A DNA stretch of 64,000 nucleotides from Streptomyces sp. NBC_00459. GTDB lineage: Bacteria > Actinomycetota > Actinomycetes > Streptomycetales > Streptomycetaceae. The position numbers and the translations under genes are program-made. The notes below the pieces were generated by a model, which did not search any database, had not been told where the DNA came from, and saw only the letters and a list, made by a program, of their open reading frames with translations. This document shows, piece after piece, positions 32,388 through 44,412 of this stretch. The DNA is taken from NCBI RefSeq assembly GCF_036013955.1, contig NZ_CP107903.1, positions 7,874,001 to 7,938,000 on the forward strand, in the 5' to 3' direction. Positions within the stretch are counted from its first letter, which is position 1, and the number at the start of each line of letters is the position of its first letter.

Positions 32388-33151
32388 TGCCGAAACCAGA
32401 TGTGGATCCGACAGCGCCGCTGGAACTCAGTGTGGACCGGAGCAGTCCGGTGCCGCTGTACTTCCAGCTGTCCCAGCAGCTCGAAGCCGCGATCGAGCAC
32501 GGAGCACTCACTCCCGGCAGTCTGCTGGGCAACGAGATAGAGCTGGCCGGGCGGCTCGGCCTGTCCCGCCCCACGGTGCGCCAGGCCATCCAGTCCCTCG
32601 TGGACAAGGGCCTGCTCGTACGCCGCCGGGGCGTCGGCACGCAGGTCGTCCACAGCCAGGTCAAACGCCCTCTGGAACTGAGCAGCCTGTACGACGACCT
32701 GGAGGCGGCGGGCCAGCGCCCCGCGACCAGGGTGCTCGTCAACACGGTCGTGCCGGCGTCCGCCGAGGTCGCCGCAGCGCTCAACGTGGCCGAGGGCAGC
32801 GACGTACACCGCGTGGAACGGCTGCGGATGGCGCACGGCGAGCCGATGGCGTACCTCTGCAACTATCTGCCGCCCGGCCTGTTCGACCTGGACACGGGCC
32901 AGCTGGAGGCCACCGGGCTGTACCGGCTGATGCGCGCCGCCGGGATCACCCTGCACAGCGCCCGCCAGTCGATCGGCGCGCGCGGGGCACTGGCGGAGGA
33001 GGCAGAACGCCTCACCGAGCGCGAGGGTGCCCCCTTGCTCACGATGCAACGCACGACGTTCGACGACACGGGCCGCGCGGTCGAGTTCGGCACCCACACC
33101 TACCGCCCGACGCGCTACTCCTTCGAATTCCAGCTCCTGGTACGCCCCTGA
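32387..33151 (+). CDS. GntR/HutC-family regulator with UTRA domain
   Basis: 254 residues. N-terminal GntR winged helix (VPLYFQLSQQLEAAIEHGALTPGSLLGNEIELAGRLGLSRPTVRQAIQSLVDKGLLVRRRGVGTQV) and a C-terminal UTRA ligand domain (VHRVERLRMAHGEPMAYLCNYLPP, TMQRTTFDDTGRAVEFGTHTYRPTRYSFEFQLL). HutC-type members sense sugars or small acids. It is divergent from an IolG-like gene and upstream of a ROK sugar kinase, consistent with polyol/sugar control. The stop codon lies inside a strong terminator hairpin. Confidence 0.9.
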   Translation: MPKPDVDPTAPLELSVDRSSPVPLYFQLSQQLEAAIEHGALTPGSLLGNEIELAGRLGLSRPTVRQAIQSLVDKGLLVRRRGVGTQVVHSQVKRPLELSSLYDDLEAAGQRPATRVLVNTVVPASAEVAAALNVAEGSDVHRVERLRMAHGEPMAYLCNYLPPGLFDLDTGQLEATGLYRLMRAAGITLHSARQSIGARGALAEEAERLTEREGAPLLTMQRTTFDDTGRAVEFGTHTYRPTRYSFEFQLLVRP

Positions 33152-33180
33152 AAGGGGGGCGTAAGCCCCCTTTCAGGGGC
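33144..33180 (+). terminator. 15-bp perfect terminator stem overlapping the gntR stop
   Basis: GCCCCTGAAAGGGGG pairs with CCCCCTTTCAGGGGC around the 7-nt loop GCGTAAG. The TGA stop (33149-33151) is within the left arm. The sequence continues into GCGCGGGGAACTGCGCGAGC, the core of an intergenic element found many times in Streptomyces genomes. Confidence 0.85.
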
Positions 33181-33290
33181 GCGGGGAACTGCGCGAGCAA
33201 CCACGACGCACCCGCACCCGGCAAACAACCGCAGAGCCCAGTGCTCCCCCGCACCGCACCCGCCTTGCCGGTGAGGCAGAATCACTCCCG

Positions 33291-34481
33291 ATGACCAGCT
33301 ACCGCGACCTCGCACTCCCCAGGGCACTGGCCGGCTCCGGCCGAGAGGGCAGCGCCCCCATCGGCTCCCGCAGAGCCCCCGCCCTGCGCACCGTCGGCAC
33401 GCGCGAGCGCCGTTCCCACCTCACGGCTCCCCGCGTGCCCACCGTCGGCATCGACATCGGCGGCACGAAGGTGATGGCGGGAGTGGTCGACGCCGACGGC
33501 AACATCCTGGAGAAGATCCGTACCGAGACGCCGGACAAGTCCAAGAGCCCCAAGGTCGTCGAGGACACCATCACGGAGCTGGTCCTGGACCTCTCCGACC
33601 GGCACGACGTGCACGCCGTCGGCATCGGAGCGGCCGGCTGGGTCGACGCCGACCGCAGCCGCGTCCTGTTCGCCCCGCACCTGTCCTGGCGCAACGAGCC
33701 CCTGCGCGACCGCCTCGCGGGCCGGCTGGCCGTCCCCGTGCTGGTCGACAACGACGCCAACGCCGCCGCCTGGGCGGAGTGGCGCTTCGGCGCGGGCCGC
33801 GGCGAGGACCACCTCGTCATGATCACGCTCGGCACCGGCATCGGCGGCGCGATCCTGGAGGACGGCCAGGTCAAGCGCGGCAAGTTCGGCGTCGCAGGCG
33901 AGTTCGGCCATATGCAGGTCGTGCCCGGCGGCCACCGCTGCCCGTGCGGCAACCGTGGTTGCTGGGAGCAGTACAGCTCAGGAAACGCCCTGGTCAGAGA
34001 GGCGCGCGAACTCGCGGCTGCAGACTCCCCGGTTGCGTACGGGATCATCGAGCACGTCAAGGGCAACATCGCCGACATCACCGGTCCGATGATCACCGAG
34101 CTGGCCCGCGAGGGCGACGCCATGTGCATCGAACTGCTCCAGGACATCGGCCAGTGGCTCGGCGTCGGCATCGCCAACCTGGCCGCCGCCCTGGACCCCT
34201 CCTGCTTCGTCATCGGCGGTGGCGTCTCCGCGGCCGACGACCTGCTGATCGGCCCCGCCCGGGACGCGTTCCGCCGCCACCTCACCGGCCGCGGCTACCG
34301 CCCCGAGGCCCGCATCGCCCGCGCCCAGCTCGGTCCCGAGGCCGGCATGGTGGGCGCCGCCGACCTCGCCCGGCTGGTCGCCCGCCGCTTCCGGCGCGCC
34401 AACCGGCGCCGCGTCGAACGGTACGAGCGCTACGAGAAGTTCGTCGAGACCACCCGCCGCGCCACCCAGGGGCCGCTGTGA
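33291..34481 (+). CDS. ROK-family sugar kinase (glucokinase-like)
   Basis: 396 residues as drawn. ROK core: VPTVGIDIGGTKVMAGVVD (phosphate loop), LVDNDANAAAWAEWRFG (catalytic Asp), ITLGTGIGGAILEDGQVKRG and the zinc site HRCPCGNRGCWEQYSSG. It phosphorylates glucose or a related hexose with ATP. The first 50 residues (MTSYRDLALPRALAG) precede the ROK fold and are not needed for it; the true start may be downstream, although similar extensions exist in other Streptomyces. It overlaps the next gene by GTGA. Confidence 0.88.
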   Translation: MTSYRDLALPRALAGSGREGSAPIGSRRAPALRTVGTRERRSHLTAPRVPTVGIDIGGTKVMAGVVDADGNILEKIRTETPDKSKSPKVVEDTITELVLDLSDRHDVHAVGIGAAGWVDADRSRVLFAPHLSWRNEPLRDRLAGRLAVPVLVDNDANAAAWAEWRFGAGRGEDHLVMITLGTGIGGAILEDGQVKRGKFGVAGEFGHMQVVPGGHRCPCGNRGCWEQYSSGNALVREARELAAADSPVAYGIIEHVKGNIADITGPMITELAREGDAMCIELLQDIGQWLGVGIANLAAALDPSCFVIGGGVSAADDLLIGPARDAFRRHLTGRGYRPEARIARAQLGPEAGMVGAADLARLVARRFRRANRRRVERYERYEKFVETTRRATQGPL

Positions 34482-35080
34482 CCGCCTCCCTGCCCCGCCA
34501 GGCCATGCCGCCGGACGAGCCGCCCGGCCCGCCCGAGGACCGCGGGCACAGGATCCGCCGTCGCGCCCTGACCCTGCTGATCATCGTGCTGCTCATCGGT
34601 GTCCCGGCCGGCTATCTGGTGATCTCCGCCAACCAGAGCCGCGACAGCGGCAAGGACAAGGAACGCAAGTGGGCGGCGCGAGGCCTCACCGAGGCCTGGC
34701 CCTCCAAGGTCCAGCGCCACATCTACGAGGTGCCCGTCCCGCGCCAGGCCGACGGCGAGGGAATCCTGTCGACGAAGGTCGCGTACTACGAGACGAACAA
34801 CTGGCGTACCAGCCGTCTGTACGTCCAGTTCATGACCACGAACGCGGGGCTGGACTACTTCTTCAAGGCCATGGGCGTCCCTCGCACCAGCCTGAAGAAG
34901 GACCAGTTCCCCATCAGCGCCCGTGACCAGAAGATCGTCGGCTGGGAGTTCAAGGAGCCCGGCCCGTGGTGGGGGCTCGCCCATCGGCAGCAGAACCCTG
35001 CACCCACGCAGCACATCGTCGTGAAGTGGTCCCACTCCAACCACTACATGGTGTACGTCGTCTCGCGCACGACCCCCTGA
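34478..35080 (+). CDS. Single-pass membrane protein of unknown function
   Basis: 200 residues from GTG 34478, overlapping the ROK kinase stop by four bases, so translationally coupled. A basic cytoplasmic N-terminus (HRIRRRALT), one membrane helix LLIIVLLIGVPAGYLVIS, then an outside domain of about 150 residues rich in aromatic residues (YETNNWRTSRLYVQFMTTNAGLDYFF, PGPWWGLAHRQQ, SHSNHYMVYVVS). No recognised domain. Coupling to a sugar kinase may mean a shared role in carbohydrate sensing, but this is only inferred. Confidence 0.75.
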   Translation: MTASLPRQAMPPDEPPGPPEDRGHRIRRRALTLLIIVLLIGVPAGYLVISANQSRDSGKDKERKWAARGLTEAWPSKVQRHIYEVPVPRQADGEGILSTKVAYYETNNWRTSRLYVQFMTTNAGLDYFFKAMGVPRTSLKKDQFPISARDQKIVGWEFKEPGPWWGLAHRQQNPAPTQHIVVKWSHSNHYMVYVVSRTTP

Positions 35081-35194
35081 CCGGCCGCGCGACGCGCTTC
35101 GGCCCGTTTCCGGGACCGATTGTCAGACCCCGCCCGTACAGTCGAAGACGTCCGACTCGACGGACACGACACGAGGGCGGGAGGTGAGGTACGC

Positions 35195-38025
<2,831 letters not shown>

Positions 38026-38026
<1 letters not shown>

Positions 38027-40152
38027 TGTCACCGGAGGAGCACCGGGAGCGGGGGGAAGGAACCGGCACGGTGGGGGAGGAGCCGACGTCGGTCGGGTGT
38101 CCCCCGTCCGGCGAGGCCGATCCGGACCGGCCCGCCGACGCGGCGCGCAGGGCATTGCGGGCGGCACGGGAGCGCGCGGGTCAGGAGACGACCGGGACAC
38201 CCGGCGCGGCCGACGCCGGAGCGCGTGGAACCCGGCCGGGGGACGCGGCTCGTGCGGCCCTGCGGAGCGCGACGACGCCGTCCGGGGGCCCGGCCGCCCA
38301 GGCCGCGCCGACGGGCGAGACCGACCCGGACGTTCGTGAGGTGCCGACGGCGCGTACCGACACCGAGGACCGCAGGGCCGGGCGCCCCGGGGATGTCGCC
38401 CGGGAGGCTCTGCGCGCCGCGCGCGGAGAGGCGCGGCGGGCCCGTCCGGACACCGGGACGGCGGCGGACGAGGCCACGCGGCGGCCCGTCCCGCCCGCGC
38501 CCGGGCCGGACCCACGGGACCGAAGCCCCGGAGACCGGCGGCATGACGTACGGGAACTGCTCGCCGGTTCCTTCGGGTCGCCCACCGACCAGTCCCCGGC
38601 GACCCCGGTGAGAGGCCTGGAGACCCGGCACGACGAGTCGCGTACGGATCCGTCGCCGCCGGTGACCGTCGGGGATGTCCTGCGTGCCGTTGCCGCGCCG
38701 GCCCCGCGCGACGGCGGCGTGGGTGTCGAGGCCCCGGAGACGCCACCAGGCCGGTCGTGGGGCATCCGGAACACCCTGGGCGCGCCGAAGCCCCCGGACA
38801 CCACCAGGTTCCGGCAGGCGGCGCCCCCCGCCGCTCCCGCCAACACCTCACGCCTCACCTCCCCGTCCTCCTCCATGGCCGCGCCCGGCCGTGACGGTGA
38901 GCTGCGCCGAACCTTCCCCGCTCTGCCCCCCTCGGCGAACCCGAAGACGTCGTCCCGGGGCGTCGGCTTCGCGGAGAGCTGGTGGGGGAACGCCTGGGTG
39001 GCCGCCCTGGAGGAGGGCGCGTTGGACGCCGCCCGGCTGGTGCGGGGACGCGGGTACGCGGAGAAGGGGCACGTCGATGCCATCACGGTGACACCGGGGC
39101 TCGTGCTCGCCTATGTGCAGGGCTCCCGGCCGAGGCCGTACCGCGTCCAGGTGCGGCTGCGCACCCTCGGCGACCAGGAGTGGGAGCGGTTCCTGGACGC
39201 CGCGGTGGAGCGGCCCGGGCACATCGCCGCGCTGCTCGACAAGGAGATGCCCCATTCCCTCGCCGACTGCGGGGCTCCACTGCTGCCCGGCGCGGGCGAC
39301 CTCGACCCCCTGTGCAGTTGCCCCGACTCCGGACACCCTTGCAAGCACGCCGCAGCCCTCTGCTACCAGACCGCCCGTCTCCTCGACGCCGACCCCTTCG
39401 TACTGCTCCTCCTGCGGGGCCGGGGCGAACGGGAGGTGCTCGACGAGTTGTCCCGGCGCAACGCCGCCCGCGCCGCCCGTGCCGCTCAGGATCAGCAGCC
39501 GGGGGCCTTCCCCGGGGTCAGGGCCTCCGAGGCGCTCGTCCCGCGCACCCTCCCGCCGCTCCCGGCCCCGCTGCCTCCCCGCCCGCATCCCGAGCCGCCC
39601 CCGGCCTACCCGGCGTCCCCGGGCGGTCCGGACCCCTTCGCGCTGGACCAGTTGGCGACGGACGCCGCGGCCCGCGCCCACACCCTGCTCACCAGCGGCC
39701 ACGACCCGGTCGGTGAGCTGACGCTGTGGCAGGACGCCGTACGTCTCGCCGCCGCCCGCCCCGGCTCAGGCCTCACCGCCGGCACCCGAGCCCTCTACTC
39801 CTCGCTCGCGAGAGGCGCCGGCCGCACCCCGGCCGACCTGGCGCGCGCGGTGGCCGCCTGGCGGCAGGGCGGGCTCGACGGACTCGCGGTCCTCGAAGAG
39901 GCCTGGGACCCGCCTGCGGGACGGTTCGACCGCGCCCGCCCCCTTCTGCTCGCCGCGGACCTCCCCGCCTTCAGACCCCGGCGCAACCACCTCACCCACC
40001 CGCGCGGCCACATACAGCTGCGCCTGGGCCGCGACGGCCTCTGGTACGCGTACGAGTCCGAGCCCGGCCACGACGACTGGTGGCCCCGCGGCACCCCCGA
40101 CCTGGACCCGGTCGGCGCGCTCACCGGCCTCGGCAACCCGTCGGAGTCCTGA
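38026..40152 (+). CDS. SWIM zinc-finger protein
   Basis: 708 residues. The N-terminal 300 residues are disordered and rich in Arg/Ala/Pro, with repeated GD-A/V-AR-x-ALR-A motifs (DAARRALRAA, DAARAALRSA, DVAREALRAARGEA). The core starts at GVGFAESWWGNAWVAALEE, with the SWIM zinc motif CSCPDSGHPCKHAAALCYQTARLL (CxCx6CxH) at about residue 430. The C-terminal half is helical. The SNF2-SWIM gene pair, overlapping TGATG, is widespread in actinobacteria, with DNA repair suspected. Confidence 0.85.
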
Positions 40153-40190
40153 CCGAGGACCTGATCGCCACGGTTCGGCGGGGCCCGCGC

Positions 40191-40919
40191 CTACGGCAGG
40201 TCCGGTGCCGTGGCGGCCACGTAGACGGTGTTGGTCGAGGTGCCGCCTTGCAGAGGATTGTCGAAGTCGACGACATGGGCCGCAGAGTGCGGGAACACCT
40301 CGGTGAGAACAGAGGTGAACTGCGCGTCCGGCGGGTCGTTCGACCACAGGGCGAAGACCCCGCCGGGACGGAGGTGCTCACTGAGAGCGCGGAGCCCGGC
40401 AGGCTGGTAGAGCGCCGCGTGGCGCGGGTGGAGCACATGGCGCGGCGAATGGTCGACATCCAGCAGGATGGCGTGGAAGCGGCGGCCCGGCTCCCTCGGG
40501 TCCAGGCCGCGCGAGTCGGCGGCCATCGCGAAGAAGTCACCCTGAACCAGGCGGCACCGGGCGTCCGAAGTCAGCCCGGCGCCGAGAGGGACCAGACCCC
40601 GCTGGTGCCAGTCGATGACTTCGGCGAGCGTGTCGATCACGGTCAGCGAGCGCACCCGGGGGTCGTCCAGCACCGCCTGGGCGGTGTATCCGAGTCCGAG
40701 TCCGCCGACGGCGATGTCCAGTTCGGCGCCGGGCAGTTCCGCCAGTCCGAGTTCCGCCAGCGCGATCTCGCCGGCTGTGAAGAGGCTGGACATCAGGAAC
40801 TCGTCGCCGAGCTTCACCTCGTAGACATCGCTGCCCGACACCGGGTCGCGTCGGCGCCGCAGGCTGATGTCGCCCATCGGTGTCGGGCGCCAGTCGATCT
40901 CCTCGAAACGCGCGCTCAT
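40191..40919 (-). CDS. Spermidine-synthase-like methyltransferase-fold protein
   Basis: 242 residues with the spermidine synthase/Rossmann methyltransferase fold: LDIAVGGLGLGYTAQAVLDDP (SAM-type loop), VRSLTVIDTLAEVIDWH (acidic residue after strand 2), FHAILLDVDHSPRHVLH and LRPGGVFALWSNDPPD. The polyamine-site residues of true spermidine synthase are not all evident, so it may be a methyl- or aminopropyl-transferase of unknown substrate. ATG 40919 follows AAAGG. It shares strand with the upstream RNase J, separated by a terminator. Confidence 0.83.
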   Translation of the reverse strand: MSARFEEIDWRPTPMGDISLRRRRDPVSGSDVYEVKLGDEFLMSSLFTAGEIALAELGLAELPGAELDIAVGGLGLGYTAQAVLDDPRVRSLTVIDTLAEVIDWHQRGLVPLGAGLTSDARCRLVQGDFFAMAADSRGLDPREPGRRFHAILLDVDHSPRHVLHPRHAALYQPAGLRALSEHLRPGGVFALWSNDPPDAQFTSVLTEVFPHSAAHVVDFDNPLQGGTSTNTVYVAATAPDLP

Positions 40920-41003
40920 CCGTTTACCTTTCTGACGCACCGTCGGTGCCCGAAACCTGTGCAGGGAACGCCGCTCCGCGCGGGTGCGGACACAGTCGCG
41001 AAA

Positions 41004-41040
41004 CCGTCTCTGCCCTGCCGACAGGGCAGGGCAGAGACGG
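41004..41040 (-). terminator. 16-bp perfect hairpin terminator after RNase J
   Basis: CCGTCTCTGCCCTGCC (41004-41019) pairs perfectly with GGCAGGGCAGAGACGG (41025-41040) around a 5-nt loop. It lies just beyond the RNase J stop, 85-121 bp before the next gene on the same strand. Confidence 0.85.
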
Positions 41041-41060
41041 GGAGCGGCAGGGGACGCCGG

Positions 41061-42746
41061 TCAGGCGTCGATGATGACGGGGATGATGAGAGGCCTGCGG
41101 CGGTGGGTACGGAAGGCCCAGTTCGCCACGGCACGCGCGATCAGCTGTTCCAGCTGGCGCGCGTCGCCGACGCCTTCCTGGGCCGCGGTCGCCAGGGTCT
41201 TCTCGATGACGGGGATCACCGGCTCGAAGGTGGTGTCGTCGTGGACGAACCCGCGGGCCAGGAAGTCGGGAGTCTCGGCAAGGGCACCCGTGTCGGCGTC
41301 GACGATCGCCACCACGGTGACCACGCCTTCCTCGGCGAGGGTGACGCGGTCCTTCAGGGACGCCTCGGTGGCGCCGCCGACCTCCATGCCGTCCACGTAG
41401 ACGTTGCCCGCGGGCACCTTGCCGGTGATCTTCGCCCGTCCGTCCACCAGGTCGACGACGACGCCGTCCTCGGCGATGACGACCCGCTCGGGATCGACCC
41501 CCGTACGGATGGCCAGGTCGGCGTTGGCCCGCAGGTGGCGCCACTCGCCGTGCACGGGCATGACGTTGCGGGGCTTGACGATGTTGTAGCAGTACACGAG
41601 CTCACCGGCGCTGGCGTGCCCGGAGACGTGCACCTTGGCGTTGCCCTTGTGGACGACATGCGCGCCCCAGCGGGTCAGCCCGTTGATCACCCGGTAGATG
41701 GCGTTCTCGTTGCCGGGGATCAGGGAGCTGGCGAGCAGGACGGTGTCGCCCTTGCCGATGCGGATCACATGGTCGCGGTTGGCCATCCGGGACAGAGCGG
41801 CCATCGGCTCGCCCTGGGACCCCGTGCACACCAGGGCGATCTTGTGGTCCGCCAGTTTCTCCATTTCCTTGGTGCTCACGACCAGACCGCTGGGCACCTT
41901 CAGATACCCGAGGTCGCGGGCGATACCCATGTTGCGGACCATGGAACGGCCCACGAAGGCGACCTTGCGACCGTGCTGGTGCGCGGCGTCCAGGACCTGC
42001 TGGATGCGGTGCACATGGCTGGCGAAACTGGAGACGATCACCCGGCGCGGGGCGGTGCGCATCACCTGCTCGATCGCGGGGTTCAGCTCGCGCTCGGAGG
42101 TGGTGAAGCCGGGGACCTCGGCGTTGGTGGAGTCGGTCAGGAAGAGATCGACGCCCTCCTCGCCGAGGCGGGCGAAGGCGCGCAGGTCGGTGATCCGGTC
42201 GTCCAGCGGGAACTGGTCCATCTTGAAGTCGCCGGTGTGCAGCACCATGCCGGCCCCGGTACGGATGGCGACCGCGAGGCTGTCCGGGATGGAGTGGTTG
42301 ACCGCCACGAACTCGCAGTTGAAGGGGCCGAAACCGCGCCGGTCGCCCTCGCGTACCCGCACCGCGCGCGGCCGGATTCCGTGCTCCTTGAGCTTGGCCT
42401 CAAGGAACGCCAGTGTCAGCTTCGAGCCCACGACAGGGATGTCGGAGCGCTCTCGCAGAAGGTACGGCACGGCACCGATGTGGTCCTCGTGGCCATGGGT
42501 GAGCACCACGGCCACGATGTCGTCCAGACGATCGCGGATCGAGGTGAAGTCCGGCAGGATCACGTCCACGCCGGGCTGGGTCTCTTCGGGGAACAGCACG
42601 CCGCAGTCGACGATGAGCAGCTTGCCGGCATGCTCGAAGACGGTCATGTTGCGGCCGATCTCACCCAGACCGCCCAGGGCGATGACCCTCAGGCCTCCTT
42701 CAGGCAGGGGAGGGGCGGCTTTCAGTTCGGGATGCGGATGGCTCAT
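41061..42746 (-). CDS. Ribonuclease J
   Basis: 561-residue metallo-beta-lactamase/beta-CASP RNase. LTHGHEDHIGA is the HxHxDH zinc site, LHTGDFKMDQ and DSTNAEVPGF follow, and SFASHVHRIQQVLDAAH, VCTGSQGEPMAALSRMA and VSGHASAGE are beta-CASP motifs; the C-terminal domain is complete. It processes and degrades RNA with endo- and 5'-exonuclease activity. It differs from the dapA-linked housekeeping Streptomyces RNase J as I remember it (C-terminus QLEQLIARAVANWAFRTHRRRP) and has no dapA neighbour, so it may be a second copy. Confidence 0.92.
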   Translation of the reverse strand: MSHPHPELKAAPPLPEGGLRVIALGGLGEIGRNMTVFEHAGKLLIVDCGVLFPEETQPGVDVILPDFTSIRDRLDDIVAVVLTHGHEDHIGAVPYLLRERSDIPVVGSKLTLAFLEAKLKEHGIRPRAVRVREGDRRGFGPFNCEFVAVNHSIPDSLAVAIRTGAGMVLHTGDFKMDQFPLDDRITDLRAFARLGEEGVDLFLTDSTNAEVPGFTTSERELNPAIEQVMRTAPRRVIVSSFASHVHRIQQVLDAAHQHGRKVAFVGRSMVRNMGIARDLGYLKVPSGLVVSTKEMEKLADHKIALVCTGSQGEPMAALSRMANRDHVIRIGKGDTVLLASSLIPGNENAIYRVINGLTRWGAHVVHKGNAKVHVSGHASAGELVYCYNIVKPRNVMPVHGEWRHLRANADLAIRTGVDPERVVIAEDGVVVDLVDGRAKITGKVPAGNVYVDGMEVGGATEASLKDRVTLAEEGVVTVVAIVDADTGALAETPDFLARGFVHDDTTFEPVIPVIEKTLATAAQEGVGDARQLEQLIARAVANWAFRTHRRRPLIIPVIIDA

Positions 42747-43106
42747 ATTCCGACGTTACCGGAGAGCGCGCCGAGGTGATCCACTGGCTGCCCAACCAGC
42801 CAGGTCAACACGGCGCGGCCGAGACGGCCGACGGGGGGTGCGAGCGCCGACGGCGACGAATTCCCCCTGCCCACGGCCCGCACCGGCATCGAGCACCCTG
42901 CCGGGACCCGGCGATGTCCGGGTCGGGTGACCGCGTGTTGTCGACCTGTCCACGTTGCGTAAAGAAATTGTGAGGTTCCCGACGACGGGTTGGAGAGCCT
43001 GTTCGACCGGTCGTCGAGTCCGTGCGGTCCGTCATCGTCGACGACCTCCCCCGCGTATCCACCCCCGGCGCCGGTCACGGCGGTCGGCGCGGCCCGGCGG
43101 CCGGCG
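42747..43106. other. Intergenic region upstream of a gene remnant
   Basis: 360 bp with no gene that I can support. A promoter-like AT-richer stretch, GTAAAGAAATTGTGAGG, lies at 42959-42975. Frames are short and out of register with the PucR-like remnant that follows. Confidence 0.5.
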
Positions 43107-43250
43107 CTCGGCGTGCGCGCGCTGATCTACCGGCTGGAACGCATCCGCACCCTGACCGGCAACGATCCCGCGGACCGCGCCGACCGTCACACCCTGCGGA
43201 CCGCCCTCATCGGTGCCCGCCTCCTCGACCGGCCCACCCGGCCCCTGTGA
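43107..43250 (+). pseudogene. Remnant C-terminal helix-turn-helix of a PucR/CdaR-family regulator
   Basis: The frame reads LGVRALIYRLERIRTLTGND, then PADRADRHTLRTALIGARLL, ending at TGA 43250. This matches the HTH_30 domain that closes PucR-family regulators (usually written HxNTLIYRLERI-x-LTGxDP). Only about 47 residues match; the several-hundred-residue N-terminal part is absent from this frame, and the upstream 85 bases encode unrelated Ser/Pro-rich sequence. A deletion or frameshift remnant is the simplest reading. PucR-type proteins often regulate purine catabolism. Confidence 0.6.
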
Positions 43251-43311
43251 CCCGTTGATCGACAGATCGGGTACCGCGCGAGCGGATGGGACGGGCGTCG
43301 AAACCCCGCAA

Positions 43312-43335
43312 GCCCCGCCGATGCTCCGGCGGGGC
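43312..43335. terminator. Hairpin downstream of the PucR remnant
   Basis: GCCCCGCCG pairs with CGGCGGGGC around a 6-nt loop. A second 10-bp stem (CCCGGACCCG at 43377-43386 with CGGGTCCGGG at 43400-43409) follows closely. Confidence 0.5.
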
Positions 43336-43471
43336 CTGTGCGCCGGACGTGGCCGTCGCTCGTGCGAATGGGCCGCCCCGGACCCGTACGGGGGATTTCC
43401 GGGTCCGGGACGGTGCTTGGGGCCGGCGCGGCGTTACCCGCCGGTGCCGGGGTTGTTCAAGGACGCCGGCG

Positions 43472-44317
43472 TCACTTGAAGGCGTGGACGTTGCGCTTCG
43501 CCCACCCCGCGAAGGAGCCGGCCGGGCGGCCGAGGAGCGTCTCGACATCGGGGCTGACCCGCTGCTCGGCGGGGAGCGGCTCGCCGAGGATGTCGAGCGT
43601 GCCGTCGATCACCGGCTCGGGCATGAACCGCGCCATGTGCTCGCGTGCCTGCTCACGGGTCAGCTCCACGAAGCCCACCTGCTCGCCGAGTGCTTCGAGG
43701 AGCGCCTCCGTCTGCTCGCGCGGGGTGACGGCGGCCGGTCCGGTCAGCTCGTACGTCTGTCCGGAGTGGCCTTCGGTGCGCAGCACCACGGCGGCGACCT
43801 CGGCGATGTCCGCCGGGTCCACGACCGGCAGCGCCACATCGGCGAACGGGGCGAACACCGAGCGCTGCGTGCGGACGGACTCGATCCAGGCATAGGCGTT
43901 GGAGGCGAAGCCGCCCGGACGCAGGACGGTCCAGTCCAGGCCGGAGGAGCGTACGGCCTCCTCGAACTCCCGCAGTCGGCCGTGCGAGAGGGCGTCCGGA
44001 CGGGTGCTGTTGATCTGTGAGGAGAGCAGCACCACACGCCGCACGCCGGCTTCCTTCACGGCCGCCAGTACCTCGACGGCAGGTGCGCCGCCGCCGAGCA
44101 GTTCACCGGCCAGCAGGATGAACAGGGCTTCCGCGCCGTCCAGGGCGGGACCCAGGGTGGAGGGATCGGCGAGGTCGGCGGGAACATGCCGCGCTCCCTC
44201 CGGGAGGTCGTAGGGGAGAGGGTTGCGGGACACGGCCGTGACCTTCTCGCCCGCCGTGGCGAGCGCCTCGACGAGCGGACGGCCGACGTTTCCTGAGGCT
44301 CCGGTTACAACGATCAC
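43472..44317 (-). CDS. NmrA-like NAD(P)-binding protein
   Basis: 281 residues from GTG 44317, which follows GGGAGTTTTC. Atypical SDR/NmrA group: MIVVTGASGNVGRPLVEAL (Gly-rich loop), AVSRNPLPYDLPEGARHVPADLADP, RRVVLLSSQIN, DWTVLRPGGFASNAYAWIESV and PVVDPADIAEVAAVVLRTEGHSGQTYELTGP. Members reduce quinones or sense NADP; in polyketide clusters they can act as reductases or regulators. Its promoter region carries a near copy of the element in front of the MFS exporter (44369 against 53248), so both are probably under the HxlR regulator at 53305. Confidence 0.86.
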   Translation of the reverse strand: MIVVTGASGNVGRPLVEALATAGEKVTAVSRNPLPYDLPEGARHVPADLADPSTLGPALDGAEALFILLAGELLGGGAPAVEVLAAVKEAGVRRVVLLSSQINSTRPDALSHGRLREFEEAVRSSGLDWTVLRPGGFASNAYAWIESVRTQRSVFAPFADVALPVVDPADIAEVAAVVLRTEGHSGQTYELTGPAAVTPREQTEALLEALGEQVGFVELTREQAREHMARFMPEPVIDGTLDILGEPLPAEQRVSPDVETLLGRPAGSFAGWAKRNVHAFK

Positions 44318-44368
44318 GAAAACTCCCAAAGTAGTGGACAAGCGGTGGAGTTGGGCTCTGTCTGCGAC

Positions 44369-44412
44369 GCTAGCATCCTTCGTATAGTAGGTACCTAGAG
44401 GAAAGTGACTAT
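44369..44412. promoter_or_regulatory. HxlR-type operator, copy A
   Basis: A 44-bp block containing the palindrome TAGGTACCTA followed by GAGGAAAGTGACT and preceded by GCTAGCATCCT. It matches 53248-53291 at about 40 of 44 positions in the same orientation. It lies 52 bp upstream of the NmrA-like start and overlaps the 3' end of the WYL regulator gene. Confidence 0.78.

Noticed and set aside
43360..43420. Possible tRNA-like fold
   Set aside because: Two GC stems exist, but no TTC-A T-loop, acceptor stem or anticodon arm fits a tRNA.
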